From Actinokineospora globicatena (GTDB lineage: Bacteria > Actinomycetota > Actinomycetes > Mycobacteriales > Pseudonocardiaceae), in assembly GCF_024171945.1 (NCBI RefSeq), contig NZ_JAMTCR010000002.1:2480001-2544000 (forward strand): a stretch of DNA of 64,000 bases, read 5' to 3'. Made by a program: the position numbers and the translations under genes. Below the pieces are notes generated by a model. The model was given only the letters and a program-made list of their open reading frames with translations, made no database searches and had not been told where the DNA came from. Positions 6,864 through 15,280 of the stretch are shown here, piece after piece; within the stretch, counting starts at the first letter, position 1, and each line of letters begins with the position of its first letter.

Positions 6864-8843
6864 GTGCGGTCCGCGCTCGCGCTCGGCGCGGCGGTGCTGC
6901 TGGCACTGCCGAGCCACCCGGCGCGCGCCCAGACCGCCCCGGACGATCCGCCGCTGGCGACGCAGGTCCAGGCCGGCCTGACCCAACGTGCTGCGGCGCG
7001 GACCAACCTGCCGCACATGGCGCTGGCCCAGACGGGGCGAACCCAGGTTGGCCCAGTGCAGACCGCGCCGACGCAGGAAAGTCTTGCCCGCGTCCGTCCA
7101 ACGCGCGGAGGGCCGCTCCAGGCCGCGCTGGCCCAGACCAGTCCGGGACAGACCAGTCCGGCGCCGGGGGATCCGCCGCAGGTTGAGGCGGGGGTGGGGC
7201 CGGGGGAGGTGGTGCCGGATGTTCGGCCGGGGGAGGCGTTCGCTGATCCCAAGGTGGCGGCGTTGCAGCGGACCGCGACCGACGTGCAGCGGGAGTTGGC
7301 GAATCTGTCTCAGCTCGCCCACACAGCGCAGGTTGAGTTGGACAAGGCGGCGGAGCAGGTTAGTGGGGCTACGGCTCGGCGGGTTGAGGCTGAGCGGGTG
7401 GTGGCGGGGCAGCAGGCTGAGGTGGATGCGTACACGTCTGCCTTGTACTCGGCGCTGGGTAGGCCTGACGGGGTGCGGGTGCTTCTTACGGCAGGTAGTC
7501 CTGACGACTTCCTGGCGGGGAACTCGCTCATAGGCCGGTTGCGCAGCGATCTGGATGCTCGTCTTGGTGCCGCGGTCGACCGTCAGCAGGTGGCGGCGCG
7601 GGCCGAGAGTGACGCTCTCGGCGCGCAGCGCACGGCATCCGAGCGCAAGGCAGAGCTAGATCGGCGTAGTTCCGATGCCTCTAACCGTGCGGCGGCAGTG
7701 TCGTCCGAGTTGCGGGGGCAGTTGGCGGATACCGACGCCGCTGTGGTCGCGCTGCAGAAGGCGCAGCAGGAGCGGAACGCGACGACCGCGGCGAACTGGA
7801 AGGCTTACACAGACCGGCTTGCTGCGGCTGGGGTGGTGGCGCCGAAGGCCGCGGACCTCCGTGATCCCAACCAGTTGCCCGCCGGGTTCCTGCCCCTGGT
7901 TGGCACTACCGGTGGACGGCAACCCGGTGTGGCGCAGGTGATCGTGGGCGGTGATCGCCTGTTGGTGCTACCTGCCGAGACACAGAAGGCGGTGACCCTA
8001 GCGGTCGGCGCACTCGGGAAGCCCTATGTGCCAGGCGTCGGTGGTGAAGGTCCTACGGCGTTCTCGTGTGACGGGCTAGTCCGCGCAGCCTATGCATCCG
8101 GTGGAATAACCCTGCCCGGGGCCGTAGGTGAGCAGTACGGGGTTCTTACGCCAGTCACCGACCCTCGCCCCGGGGACGTCGTCTTCCTCGGCCCGGCGAG
8201 ACTGGGCGCACAGGGCGTGGGGATCGTCCTAGACGAGAAGTCCATGATCGCCGCTGACGCCAGGTTGGCCGGTGTGATCGTGGCAGATCTACCTGGCGTG
8301 GATACCGTCCTCGGCTTCGGTAGGCCCTCCCTGGCGTTCCGAGACCCCCAGCAGGCACCCAAGGCGACCGACGGTGGGCTTACCTGGCGCTGTGGCGGTG
8401 TCCAGCTCCCCGCCCGGTCCGCCGGAGAGGCCGCCAGCGCCTGGGGTGGCTACCCGAACGGTCTTATCCCGCTCACGGCCCTCTGCCCCATCGGCGTCGC
8501 TAGTCACGCTCTGCGGTGCGACGCTGCACAGGGCTACCAGGCGATGTCGGCTGCGTTCGCGACCGCGTTCGGCCGCCCACTATGCGTCACAGATTCTTAC
8601 CGGGCGTACACCGCGCAAGTGCGGCTCTACGCGGTCAAGCCCGCTTTGGCCGCCGTTCCGGGAACCAGCAATCACGGGTGGGGACTCGCGGTCGACCTCT
8701 GCGGCGGGGTCCAGACCGCCGGATCACCCGAATACGCCTGGATGATCGCCAACGCCCCGGCGTTCGGCTGGTCCAACCCGCTTTGGGCGCGCCCCGGCGG
8801 CGGCCGCGAAGAACCGTGGCACTGGGAGTACGTGGCCGCCTGA
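6864..8843 (+). CDS. Secreted two-domain peptidoglycan hydrolase: degenerate NlpC/P60 plus VanY-type carboxypeptidase
   Basis: 659 residues from a GTG 4 bp after the previous stop. A signal peptide (to about PARAQ, residue 24) is followed by a low-complexity Gln/Thr/Pro stretch, a RipA-like coiled coil (about 125-310), an NlpC/P60 domain (about 370-480) and an M15 VanY-type domain (about 535-659). The NlpC/P60 Cys is present (FSCDGLV, Cys402), but where active members have HVGIY this protein reads QGVGIVL, so the catalytic His is missing. The M15 domain keeps HGWGLAVDL and EPWHWEY, the zinc and catalytic positions. Inference: the D,D-carboxypeptidase half is active and the NlpC/P60 half may only bind peptidoglycan. 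The order coiled coil, NlpC/P60, VanY is uncommon. Confidence 0.85.
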   Translation: MRSALALGAAVLLALPSHPARAQTAPDDPPLATQVQAGLTQRAAARTNLPHMALAQTGRTQVGPVQTAPTQESLARVRPTRGGPLQAALAQTSPGQTSPAPGDPPQVEAGVGPGEVVPDVRPGEAFADPKVAALQRTATDVQRELANLSQLAHTAQVELDKAAEQVSGATARRVEAERVVAGQQAEVDAYTSALYSALGRPDGVRVLLTAGSPDDFLAGNSLIGRLRSDLDARLGAAVDRQQVAARAESDALGAQRTASERKAELDRRSSDASNRAAAVSSELRGQLADTDAAVVALQKAQQERNATTAANWKAYTDRLAAAGVVAPKAADLRDPNQLPAGFLPLVGTTGGRQPGVAQVIVGGDRLLVLPAETQKAVTLAVGALGKPYVPGVGGEGPTAFSCDGLVRAAYASGGITLPGAVGEQYGVLTPVTDPRPGDVVFLGPARLGAQGVGIVLDEKSMIAADARLAGVIVADLPGVDTVLGFGRPSLAFRDPQQAPKATDGGLTWRCGGVQLPARSAGEAASAWGGYPNGLIPLTALCPIGVASHALRCDAAQGYQAMSAAFATAFGRPLCVTDSYRAYTAQVRLYAVKPALAAVPGTSNHGWGLAVDLCGGVQTAGSPEYAWMIANAPAFGWSNPLWARPGGGREEPWHWEYVAA

Positions 8844-8960
8844 GCCCCTATTGATCGACTCGTTCGGGGTAACTTCTCGAACAGGTGAGCGAAATTGTCG
8901 GTGCCCTCTCCTAATCTCGACCTTGATCGACGGCACTGGGGCAGCGGAAGGGGATGGACC

Positions 8961-9146
8961 ATGATCATCGACTGCGACACCTGTGAGGTCCGCGGCGACG
9001 CGTGCAAGGAATGCGTGGTCACCGCCCTGCTCGGGGCGCCACCGGCGATCGACCTCGACGAGCGCGAGTGCGCGGCCATCGACGTCCTCGCGCACGCGGG
9101 GATGGTGCCCAGGTTGCGGCTGATCCCGATCGAGAAGTCCGCCTGA
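8961..9146 (+). CDS. Small conserved cysteine-containing protein
   Basis: 61 residues from an ATG preceded by GGAAGGGGATGG. Four cysteines lie in the first 20 residues (IDCDTCEVRGDACKEC), a CxxC plus CxxC-like layout that could bind zinc or an iron-sulfur cluster, followed by a short helical tail. I do not recognise a named family, but very similar short proteins precede cell-wall genes in Pseudonocardiaceae as far as I recall. A longer reading from 8895 is possible, but the ribosome-binding site favours 8961. It stands alone between two cell-wall hydrolase genes, with 455 bp of non-coding DNA behind it. Confidence 0.7.
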   Translation: MIIDCDTCEVRGDACKECVVTALLGAPPAIDLDERECAAIDVLAHAGMVPRLRLIPIEKSA

Positions 9147-9601
9147 GGCACCGACACGCCCGGGGTGAATCCGGCGCGCGGTGAGTGGTCGGTTCGCGCG
9201 CCGAGCGGTTTGTCCGATCCGCCACCTGCGGGTGAACTGCGCTGTTGTCGTCATCACAGACGGCAGTCGGCACTGCTCCGTTGGGGTTTTCCAGCGGTCG
9301 GCAAACCTTTTTCGCCCCGGCCGGTGGACGCGTGGGCTTACTTTTCGTAACCTGTCCGAGATCTCGCGGCCCGCAGCCACCACCCCGAGGTGGCGACGCG
9401 AGATCGCCGCCGAATCGGCCCCCTCCCCGGGCTGAACCGGATTCCCCCACGGTGGGGCTGTCCTCGATCGGGCGCGCTGTGGCCGAGCTGTTGTGGCCGT
9501 GCCGCACGCGCCGACCTGGTCGGGTGGTCCCCGGCGCCTCACCGCGCCGGGATCGTGATCGGCCCCGTCGGCGGTGCGACTGACGAAGGAGTACGCGCGA
9601 C
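9147..9601 (+). other. 455-bp non-coding leader of the NlpC/P60 gene
   Basis: No credible gene lies here. A TAACCT hexamer near 9350 could be a -10 element, giving a 5' leader of roughly 240 bases. The leader contains a stem GAATCGG...CCGGATTC (about 9412-9452), a second hairpin CCCCA-CGG-TGGGG (about 9454-9467) and GCCGAATC at about 9409. Long leaders of actinobacterial peptidoglycan hydrolase genes often hold a ydaO/yuaA c-di-AMP riboswitch, but the late core of that motif (GCTAACCTCG) is not visible, so a riboswitch is not called. A ribosome-binding site AAGGAG lies at 9584-9589. Confidence 0.5.
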
Positions 9602-10657
9602 GTGTCGTCGCATCGACTCAAACGTGCCAAGCGCGGTGCCCTGACGGTCACGGCCGTCATCGCCGTGGTCGCCTTCTCGCCGTCCCCCGCCTACGCCCAG
9701 CCGCCCGCGCCGCCGACCACCGCGTCCGAGGCGCTGGCGAAGTACCAGGAGCTGAGCAAGCAGGCCGAGAAGGTCAACGAGGACCTGCTCAAGGCCCAGG
9801 AGGACCTCAAGACCAAGCAGGTGGAGTACGACAAGGCCACCAACGACGTCGCGCTCGCCGCGGCCAACGAGAAGCAGGCGCTCGCGCTGGAGGAGCAGTT
9901 CCGCGGCCAGGTCGACCTGCTGGCCAACGCCTCCTTCCAGGGTGCCCGGTTCAACAAGATCTCCGCGCTGCTGACCGGTTCGTCGGCCGACGACTTCCTC
10001 GAGCGCGCCTCCGCGCTCAACGTGCTCGCCGAGGACAACCAGGAAGCGCTGGAGAAGTACACGACGGCGGTGACCACCGCCGCCGACTCGCGCAAGCTCG
10101 CCGAGGACGGCCAGCGCCGGGCCGCCGACGCGAAGACGGCCGCGGAGAAGCTCGCCGCGGACGTCACCAAGACCAAGAACGACCTCGAGGGCCAGAAGAA
10201 GGTCGTCCAGGAGACCTACAGCAAGCTCTCCTCCAAGGAGAAGACGACGCTGGAAGGCCCCAAGGACGACGGCGTCTACCTCGCCCCGGCTGGTGCGGCC
10301 GGTCGCGCGATGGACGTCGCCCTCGCCCAGCGCGGCAAGCCGTACGTGTGGGGCGCCGAGGGCCCGGGCAGCTTCGACTGCTCCGGCCTGACGCTCTACG
10401 CCTACGCCGCCGCAGGCGTCAGCCTCCCGCACTCCAGCCGGGCGCAGTACGGCTACGGCAAGTCGGTCTCGCGCAGCGAGCTGCAGCCCGGTGACCTGCT
10501 GTTCTACGGCGGCAGCGCGAGCTCGATCCACCACGTCGCGATGTACATCGGCGGCGGTCGGATCGTGCACGCCTCCACCTCGGGCGTGCCGGTGAAGACC
10601 GACACCGTCGAGGGCGGCGGCCGCGACTACCTCGGTGCCAAGCGCATCGTCGGCTGA
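9602..10657 (+). CDS. Secreted NlpC/P60 endopeptidase, RipC-like
   Basis: 351 residues. Signal peptide ends at SPAYA-QP (about residue 36); residues 45-210 are a long coiled coil; the C-terminal ~110 residues are an NlpC/P60 domain with all expected parts: WGAEGPGSFDCSGL (Cys260), the LQPGDLLFY turn, and SIHHVAMYIGGG (catalytic His311). It is a D-glutamyl-diaminopimelate-type endopeptidase that cuts peptidoglycan stem peptides outside the membrane. Position before a PimB'-like gene matches M. tuberculosis Rv2190c (RipC). The coiled coil is likely to be a regulatory lid or an FtsEX-contact region by analogy with RipC. AAGGAG precedes the GTG start, and a perfect 16-bp terminator hairpin follows the stop. 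Confidence 0.92.
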   Translation: MSSHRLKRAKRGALTVTAVIAVVAFSPSPAYAQPPAPPTTASEALAKYQELSKQAEKVNEDLLKAQEDLKTKQVEYDKATNDVALAAANEKQALALEEQFRGQVDLLANASFQGARFNKISALLTGSSADDFLERASALNVLAEDNQEALEKYTTAVTTAADSRKLAEDGQRRAADAKTAAEKLAADVTKTKNDLEGQKKVVQETYSKLSSKEKTTLEGPKDDGVYLAPAGAAGRAMDVALAQRGKPYVWGAEGPGSFDCSGLTLYAYAAAGVSLPHSSRAQYGYGKSVSRSELQPGDLLFYGGSASSIHHVAMYIGGGRIVHASTSGVPVKTDTVEGGGRDYLGAKRIVG

Positions 10658-10675
10658 GGTAGCGCTACCAGCACT

Positions 10676-10713
10676 GAACGGACCCGGGGCCAGCATCGGC
10701 CCCGGGTCCGTTC
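10676..10713 (+). terminator. Intrinsic terminator after NlpC/P60 gene
   Basis: Perfect 16-bp stem GAACGGACCCGGGGCC / GGCCCCGGGTCCGTTC with a 6-base loop, beginning 18 bases after the stop and followed by GTTTTCCC. Confidence 0.9.
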
Positions 10714-10766
10714 GTTTTCCCGCGCGCGTGGTCGCCTCTTAGGGGTCTCGGCCCTAGGATTTGCCG

Positions 10767-12122
10767 GTGGCCACCAGGGCGAGGGCGAGGGCGTGGTTGA
10801 GCGCGGCGGTCGCCGTGCTGACCCTGGCCGGGCTCACCGTGGCGAGCCTGCCCCAGCCGCCGGTCGAGCAGCCCGGCCAGGTCGGGCAGGCCCAGCCGAT
10901 GGGCGCCATCCCGCCGCCGAGCGAGTCCGAGGAGACCGAGACCGCCGAGCGCGCCACCGCCGTGGACGACCTGCTGCACCGGCGGGCCACCGCGCTGGTC
11001 GGGCGGGACGAGGCGGCGTTCACCGCCACCCTCGACCCGCAGGCCGACCCGGCGTTCCTCGCGGAGCAGCGCGCGCTGTTCGCCAACCTGGCCGACATCC
11101 CGCTCGACACGTGGTCCTACCTGCTCAGACCCGACGACACGCTCGACCTGACGACCCTGCCCGCGCCCGCCGCCGACCCGTCGGCCGAGCTGTGGGCGCC
11201 CGCGGTCGAGCTGCGGTACGCGCTGCGGGGCATCGACCAGACCCCGACCACCCGGCCGATGGGGTTCCTGTTCGCCCAGCGCGCGGGCACCTGGTACCTG
11301 CGGTCGGACTCGGCGCTGACCGACCTGGGCAGGCGCAGCTGGCGCGGCCCGTGGGACTTCGGGCCCTGCGTGGTGACCCCCACCGAACACGGCCTGGTGG
11401 TCGCGCACCGGGGCAGCCAACCGATGGTCGACCGGCTGGTCCGCGAACTGGACTCCTCGGTCGCCGCCGTCAGCCAGGTGTGGGGCGACGACTGGCCCAA
11501 GCGGGTCGCGTTGATCCTGCCGGACAGCCCGGTGGAGATGCGCGCCCTGGTCGGGCCGGACTTCCCGGTCGAGTCCGTGGTCGCGGTCGCCATCGCCGAC
11601 CGGGTCGACACCGCGCGGCACACCGCCACCGGGCAGCGGGTCGTGCTGAGCCCGACCGGCGCGCGGGCGTTGTCGGTCGCGTCGCTGCGGGTGGTGCTGC
11701 GGCACGAGATCACCCACGTCGCCGCCCGCGCCGCCACCGTCGACGGGTCGCCGATGTGGCTGCTGGAGGGCTTCGCGGACTACGTCGGGTACCGCGACAG
11801 CGGCATCACCCTCGCCCAAGGCGCCCCTGACCTGGCGAAACGGGTCCGCGACTCGGGTCCGCCCGCCGCGCTGCCCGAGGACCGCGACTTCCGCGCCCGC
11901 GACCGCAGCCTGGACCTGGCCTACCAGCAGGCCTGGTCGATCGTCCGGTTCCTCGCCGACCGCTTCGGTGAGCCGAGGCTGGTCGAGCTGTACCGGGAAC
12001 TCGCCGGGGCCGGTCCGATCTCCGCCAGCGACACCGACGACCTGCTCCGCCGCGTCATCGGGGTGGACCGGGCAGGCCTGCTCAAGCAGTGGCAGTCGTA
12101 CCTGCGCGCGACCCTGCGCTGA
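10767..12122 (+). CDS. Membrane-anchored HExxH metalloprotease-like protein
   Basis: 451 residues with an N-terminal anchor or signal (WLSAAVAVLTLAGLTVASL) and an extracytoplasmic body. HEITH (residues 313-317) followed by WLLEGFADYVGY gives the HExxH...E zinc-ligand set of gluzincins. Ahead of it is a ~270-residue region resembling a ketosteroid-isomerase-like or lipoprotein-type domain. Its place between the RipC-like and PimB'-like genes matches the otherwise poorly described Rv2189c slot. Substrate is unknown; processing of cell-wall proteins is a guess from context. The GTG at 10767 is chosen because TAGGAT (10755-10760) ends 6 bases before it; the TTG at 10761 overlaps nothing useful. 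Confidence 0.8.
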   Translation: MATRARARAWLSAAVAVLTLAGLTVASLPQPPVEQPGQVGQAQPMGAIPPPSESEETETAERATAVDDLLHRRATALVGRDEAAFTATLDPQADPAFLAEQRALFANLADIPLDTWSYLLRPDDTLDLTTLPAPAADPSAELWAPAVELRYALRGIDQTPTTRPMGFLFAQRAGTWYLRSDSALTDLGRRSWRGPWDFGPCVVTPTEHGLVVAHRGSQPMVDRLVRELDSSVAAVSQVWGDDWPKRVALILPDSPVEMRALVGPDFPVESVVAVAIADRVDTARHTATGQRVVLSPTGARALSVASLRVVLRHEITHVAARAATVDGSPMWLLEGFADYVGYRDSGITLAQGAPDLAKRVRDSGPPAALPEDRDFRARDRSLDLAYQQAWSIVRFLADRFGEPRLVELYRELAGAGPISASDTDDLLRRVIGVDRAGLLKQWQSYLRATLR

Positions 12123-12141
12123 GCAGGGCTAAGTTTGACGG

Positions 12142-13287
12142 GTGCGCAAGACCCTCCTTGTCACCAATGACTTCCCCCCGCGACCGGGGGGCATCCAGAC
12201 GTACCTGCACTCGTTCGCCAAGTGGCTGCCGGACCTCGTGGTCTATGCGCCCGCGTGGGAGGGCGCCGAGGCCTTCGACGCCGCGCAGCCGTTCACGGTG
12301 GTGCGGCACCCGGGCAAGCTGATGGTGCCGACGCCCGCCGTCGCCCGTCGTGCGCGGGAGATCTTGCGGGCCGAGGGGTGTGACTCGGCGTGGTTCGGTG
12401 CCGCCGCTCCGTTGGCCTTGTTGGCCCCGGTCTTGCGAAAGGCCGGTGCTCGGCGGGTTGTGGCGAGTACGCACGGGCACGAGGTGGGCTGGTCGATGCT
12501 GCCGGGGGCGCGCCAGTCGCTGCGCCGCATCGGATCGACTACGGACGTTGTCACTTATGTGAGCGGGTACACGCGGTCGCGGTTCGCTGCCGCTTTCGGG
12601 CCTTCGGCGGCGCTGGAACTGCTTCCGTCCGGTGTGGACACTGAGCTGTACCGACCGGACGCGGGGGCTCGGGCGTCGATCCGGGCACGGCACGGGCTGG
12701 GTGATCGGCCGGTCGTGGTGTGCGTGTCCCGGTTGATGCCGCGCAAGGGGCAGGACGTGCTGATCCGGGCGCTGCCCGAGATCCGGTCGCGGGTCCCCGG
12801 GGCGGCGTTGCTGTTGGTGGGCGGAGGGCCGTACCGGTCGCGACTGGAGAGCATCGCGGCGCAGGCTGGGGTGACGGAGCACGTGGTGTTCACCGGGGCG
12901 GTGCCTTGGGAGGAACTGCCTGCCCACTACGCCGCTGGGGATGTCTTCGCGATGCCTTGCCGGACGCACGGCAAGGGGCTGGACGTCGAGGCGCTGGGGA
13001 TCGTGTTCCTGGAGGCGGCGGCTACTGGGCTTCCGGTGATCGTCGGCGACTCCGGTGGGGCGCCGGAAACGGTGCGGGACGGGGTAAGCGGGCACGTCGT
13101 CAACGGGCGGGCGGTGGCCGACATCGCCTCGCGGATCGCGGACCTGTTGGCAGACCCGGCTTTGGCCAGTGAGATGGGCGCGGCCGGGCGGCGGTGGATG
13201 CAGAAGGACTGGACCTGGTCTACGCGCGCTGCCCGGTTGCGTCACTTGCTTGACGGGGAGACTGTTTACCGGTTTAGCGCCAATTAG
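12142..13287 (+). CDS. pimB: GDP-mannose-dependent phosphatidylinositol mannosyltransferase
   Basis: 381 residues, a GT4 GT-B glycosyltransferase. The N-terminal loop NDFPPRPGGIQTYLH, the central VSRLMPRKGQDVLI and the C-terminal E-x7-E motif (VEALGIVFLEAAATGLPV) are visible. The strong resemblance and the same neighbours as M. tuberculosis Rv2188c (RipC-like gene upstream, fadD15 nearby) support PimB', which adds the second mannose to phosphatidylinositol monomannoside on the inner leaflet, the committed route to PIMs and lipomannan. The start GTG at 12142 is 6 bases after TAAGTT, a leaderless-type signal. The last 14 bases overlap the convergent YbaB-like gene. Confidence 0.9.
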   Translation: MRKTLLVTNDFPPRPGGIQTYLHSFAKWLPDLVVYAPAWEGAEAFDAAQPFTVVRHPGKLMVPTPAVARRAREILRAEGCDSAWFGAAAPLALLAPVLRKAGARRVVASTHGHEVGWSMLPGARQSLRRIGSTTDVVTYVSGYTRSRFAAAFGPSAALELLPSGVDTELYRPDAGARASIRARHGLGDRPVVVCVSRLMPRKGQDVLIRALPEIRSRVPGAALLLVGGGPYRSRLESIAAQAGVTEHVVFTGAVPWEELPAHYAAGDVFAMPCRTHGKGLDVEALGIVFLEAAATGLPVIVGDSGGAPETVRDGVSGHVVNGRAVADIASRIADLLADPALASEMGAAGRRWMQKDWTWSTRAARLRHLLDGETVYRFSAN

Positions 13288-13591
13288 GGGTTTCCGGCGG
13301 GAACGCGTCCGCGTAGGGCGCTAGGACCGCCATGCCTTCGGCGATCGCTGCTGCTGCGGCGGTCTTGGCCAGCGCTTGGATCTCGGCAGCCAGCTGGGTC
13401 GCGGTCATCCGGCGTTGGGCCATGCCCAGGGTTAGGGCGATCAGCTTGCCTTCTAGGTTCACGGTGACCTCTATGCCGTGCTGACCTGTGGCGGAAGCCG
13501 TGATGGCATTGAGTTGCTGGGCGACGCTCATGATGTCCGCCAGGTGTTCGCGGGTGGTCTGGGGGTGCGGGCGTGCGTTGCTGGGGTGCAC
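13274..13591 (-). CDS. YbaB/EbfC family protein
   Basis: 105 residues from a GTG at 13591. N-terminal helix (TREHLADIMSVAQQLNAI), then GIEVTVNLEGKLIALTLG as the sheet, then a helix with alanine runs: the YbaB/EbfC pattern. The first ten residues are poorly conserved and a later start is possible. It is transcribed away from the 163-bp repeat at 13764-13926 and overlaps the end of pimB by 14 bp. It could have been part of the type VII-type operon at 14079-15621, which runs in the same direction, before repeat DNA accumulated between them; this is inference. Confidence 0.75.
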   Translation of the reverse strand: MHPSNARPHPQTTREHLADIMSVAQQLNAITASATGQHGIEVTVNLEGKLIALTLGMAQRRMTATQLAAEIQALAKTAAAAAIAEGMAVLAPYADAFPPETPNWR

Positions 13592-13763
13592 GCCGTCTGG
13601 GGTGGCGTTTCGCTGAGGGGACGGTGCCTTGCGTGCGCTGGGGCTGGGATGTGGTTGGTGGCTCTTGGACCGGGGCGAGCAGGCAGGGCGGTGACTTTGC
13701 TGGTTGCGCGGTGATCACCGGTGCCTGGGGTCCGCGACCTGGGGGTCTGTCGCCGGTGGTGCT

Positions 13764-13926
13764 GAAATTTCCCGCTGCTGGGTGACAGAAGTTATCCACA
13801 TGTGGATCTCTGCGGGGGTGCTTTCAAGATCGACTGTCGGTCGGTCCCGGTAGACTGGCCCAGGGACGCCCCCCGGAGAGGGTGGGGGCTGGGCGGGGGA
13901 GGGACCGCGCGCGGGCGCGAAGCGGG
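13764..13926 (+). repeat. Dispersed 163-bp repeat, copy A
   Basis: Aligns without gaps to 42036-42198 (20 mismatches in 163 bases by hand count, about 88% identity). In order it contains: GGTGACAGAAG, TTATCCACA (DnaA-box-like) inside the perfect palindrome ATCCACATGTGGAT, CTCTGCGGGGGT, CTGTCGGTC-N8-TAGACT (promoter-like, -10 at 13851-13856), and a GCCCCC...GGGGGC hairpin just downstream (about 13868-13889). No ORF follows. The surrounding 13592-14078 holds no gene I can support. Confidence 0.85.
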
Positions 13927-14065
13927 CCTGGTGGGGTAAGGGCTGGGGCGCGGGGCTGCGAAGCGGGGTTGGGGTGCGGACCGCGCGCGGGCGCGATGTG
14001 GGGTAGGGGCGTAGACCGCGTGCGGGGTGCGATGCGGGGGTGGTGAGGTAGGGGCGCGATGCGGG
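13903..14065 (+). repeat. Degenerate G-rich tandem repeats
   Basis: GACCGCGCGCGGGCGCGA (about 13903), the same string at about 13979, a variant GACCGCGTGCGGGGTGCGA near 14014 and a shorter GGGGCGCGATGCGGG at about 14052, separated by GGGG-rich spacers. Four or more G-runs on one strand could form quadruplexes. Directly adjoins repeat copy A. Confidence 0.6.
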
Positions 14066-14078
14066 TTGGTGGGGGCGG

Positions 14079-14324
14079 CTATTGGGTTCGCCAGGTTTTG
14101 GGGGTGGTGTCGTCGGTTGTGGGTGGGGTGGGGAGGCCTAGGAGGGCTGGGTCGATGGTGCCCAGGAGGTGCTGGACGCGGTGGTTGGCCTGGATGGTGG
14201 CTTGGTCGACGGCGTCCAGGATGAGGGTGGCCAGGTCGGGGTGGCGTAGGGCGGATTCGGTGATGGACAAGGACTTCAGGATGCCGCCGGGGTGGGCGGT
14301 GGCTTCTACGCCGGTCGTGGTCAT
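14079..14324 (-). CDS. Short YbaB-like protein, third gene of secretion cargo operon
   Basis: 81 residues. TAHPGGILKSLSITESALR followed by LATLILDAVDQATIQANHRV matches the strand-plus-helix half of YbaB/EbfC proteins of actinobacteria; the usual long N-terminal helix is missing. The ATG at 14324 overlaps the stop of the CHAP gene (ATGA), so it is translationally coupled to it. In similar operons such short proteins accompany WXG100-like and effector genes; a chaperone or DNA-binding role is not shown. Confidence 0.7.
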   Translation of the reverse strand: MTTTGVEATAHPGGILKSLSITESALRHPDLATLILDAVDQATIQANHRVQHLLGTIDPALLGLPTPPTTDDTTPKTWRTQ

Positions 14325-15280
14325 GATGGGTGGACGCCCCCGTAGAAGGTGTTGTGGGACAGGGTGTGGGTGCGGCGTTGGACTGCGTCGCCCGCGTTGC
14401 CCTCGATGAGGGTGACCCGGTTGCCGTCCACGCGTTCCACGATGCCGATGTGGGTGCTGGTGGCGGTGTTCTGCGGGCCGGTGCCGAACAGGAGCACGTC
14501 GCCGGGGCGGGCGCGGGTCAGGTCCCGGTAGGCGAGTCCTTTGCCCTTGCCCCAGGTGAAGACGTCGCCGGTGAAGGGGAGTAGGGGGATGTTGACGCCC
14601 GCGCGGCGCCAGACCCAGGTGGCGAAGGACGAGCACCAAGCGGCGGCGGGGCCGTACTTGTTCGCGTTCCCCGGGCCCTCGTGGTAGCCGAGTTGACCCG
14701 CGGCGATCTCGGTGATCCCCTTGTGGTCCCGCTTCGGTTTGTCCACAGGGGATGGTCCGTGCAGCTCGCGGAGCTGGTGGGCGGCATCGGTGAGGGCGAC
14801 CTTGGTCTCCGCGACGTGCTTGGCCGACTCGGCTGTGTAGTGCCGCACCAGGTCCGCGACCTGACCGACCGCGCGCATCAGGGCGGGACGTTGGCCGACG
14901 GCCAGCCCGGCGTCGAGAAGCCTGGTGGCGCGGTCGGTGTACTCGTCGAGCAGCCTGGTCACCGCGCTGTGGCCGGTGGTCAGGGCTTGCGCGACGTCGC
15001 CGGTGATGGTCGCTGCCTTGGTCGCTGTGTCGCCGGTGGTGCGCAGGGTCTTGCGGGTGCGGTCGGCGCGCCGACCGAAGCCGTCGGCGTCGCGGCCTAC
15101 CCAGTCCGCCAGCAGGGTGTGGGTGTCGTCCCGGTGTGCGGCGCGGTGGTCGGCGAGGTCGGTGTGCACCTGCGCAAACGCTTGCTGCGCGCGGGAAGCG
15201 TCCTCCGCCTTGCCCGCGAGCCGGTTGCGGTGCTCGACCATCGTCGCGGCGAAGTGGCGGGCCACCTGTCGGGTGTCCAC
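14321..15280 (-). CDS. CHAP-domain amidase with helical N-terminus, likely type VII secretion cargo
   Basis: 319 residues. The first ~190 are a helical bundle rich in Ala, Thr and Asp, with no signal peptide, resembling WXG/LXG-like transport domains. The C-terminal ~130 are a CHAP peptidoglycan hydrolase: KYGPAAAWCSSFATWVWRRAG holds the catalytic Cys, STHIGIVERVDGNRVTLIEGN the His and following acidic or Asn positions. It would cleave peptidoglycan cross-links or the glycan-peptide bond. The GTG start overlaps the upstream stop by one base, and the downstream YbaB-like start overlaps its own stop, so three genes form one coupled operon. No immunity gene is evident, so cell-wall remodelling is as likely as toxicity. 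Confidence 0.8.
   Translation of the reverse strand: MDTRQVARHFAATMVEHRNRLAGKAEDASRAQQAFAQVHTDLADHRAAHRDDTHTLLADWVGRDADGFGRRADRTRKTLRTTGDTATKAATITGDVAQALTTGHSAVTRLLDEYTDRATRLLDAGLAVGQRPALMRAVGQVADLVRHYTAESAKHVAETKVALTDAAHQLRELHGPSPVDKPKRDHKGITEIAAGQLGYHEGPGNANKYGPAAAWCSSFATWVWRRAGVNIPLLPFTGDVFTWGKGKGLAYRDLTRARPGDVLLFGTGPQNTATSTHIGIVERVDGNRVTLIEGNAGDAVQRRTHTLSHNTFYGGVHPS

Noticed and set aside
4817-7252. 811-codon minus-strand ORF
   Set aside because: Antisense to the PIN, NYN and hydrolase genes, which have clear domains.
9361-9601. ydaO c-di-AMP riboswitch
   Set aside because: The late conserved core (GCTAACCTCG) and the GGGGGA-type segment are not found, so only a structured leader is listed.
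13284-13799. Minus-strand ORF starting in repeat copy A (VDNFCHP...)
   Set aside because: A similar short start is found in copy C, but both follow from the DNA repeat itself; the rest is out of frame with the YbaB-like gene.
13764-13926. Replication origin
   Set aside because: A single DnaA-box-like site per copy, no cluster, no AT-rich unwinding region and no dnaA or dnaN gene nearby.
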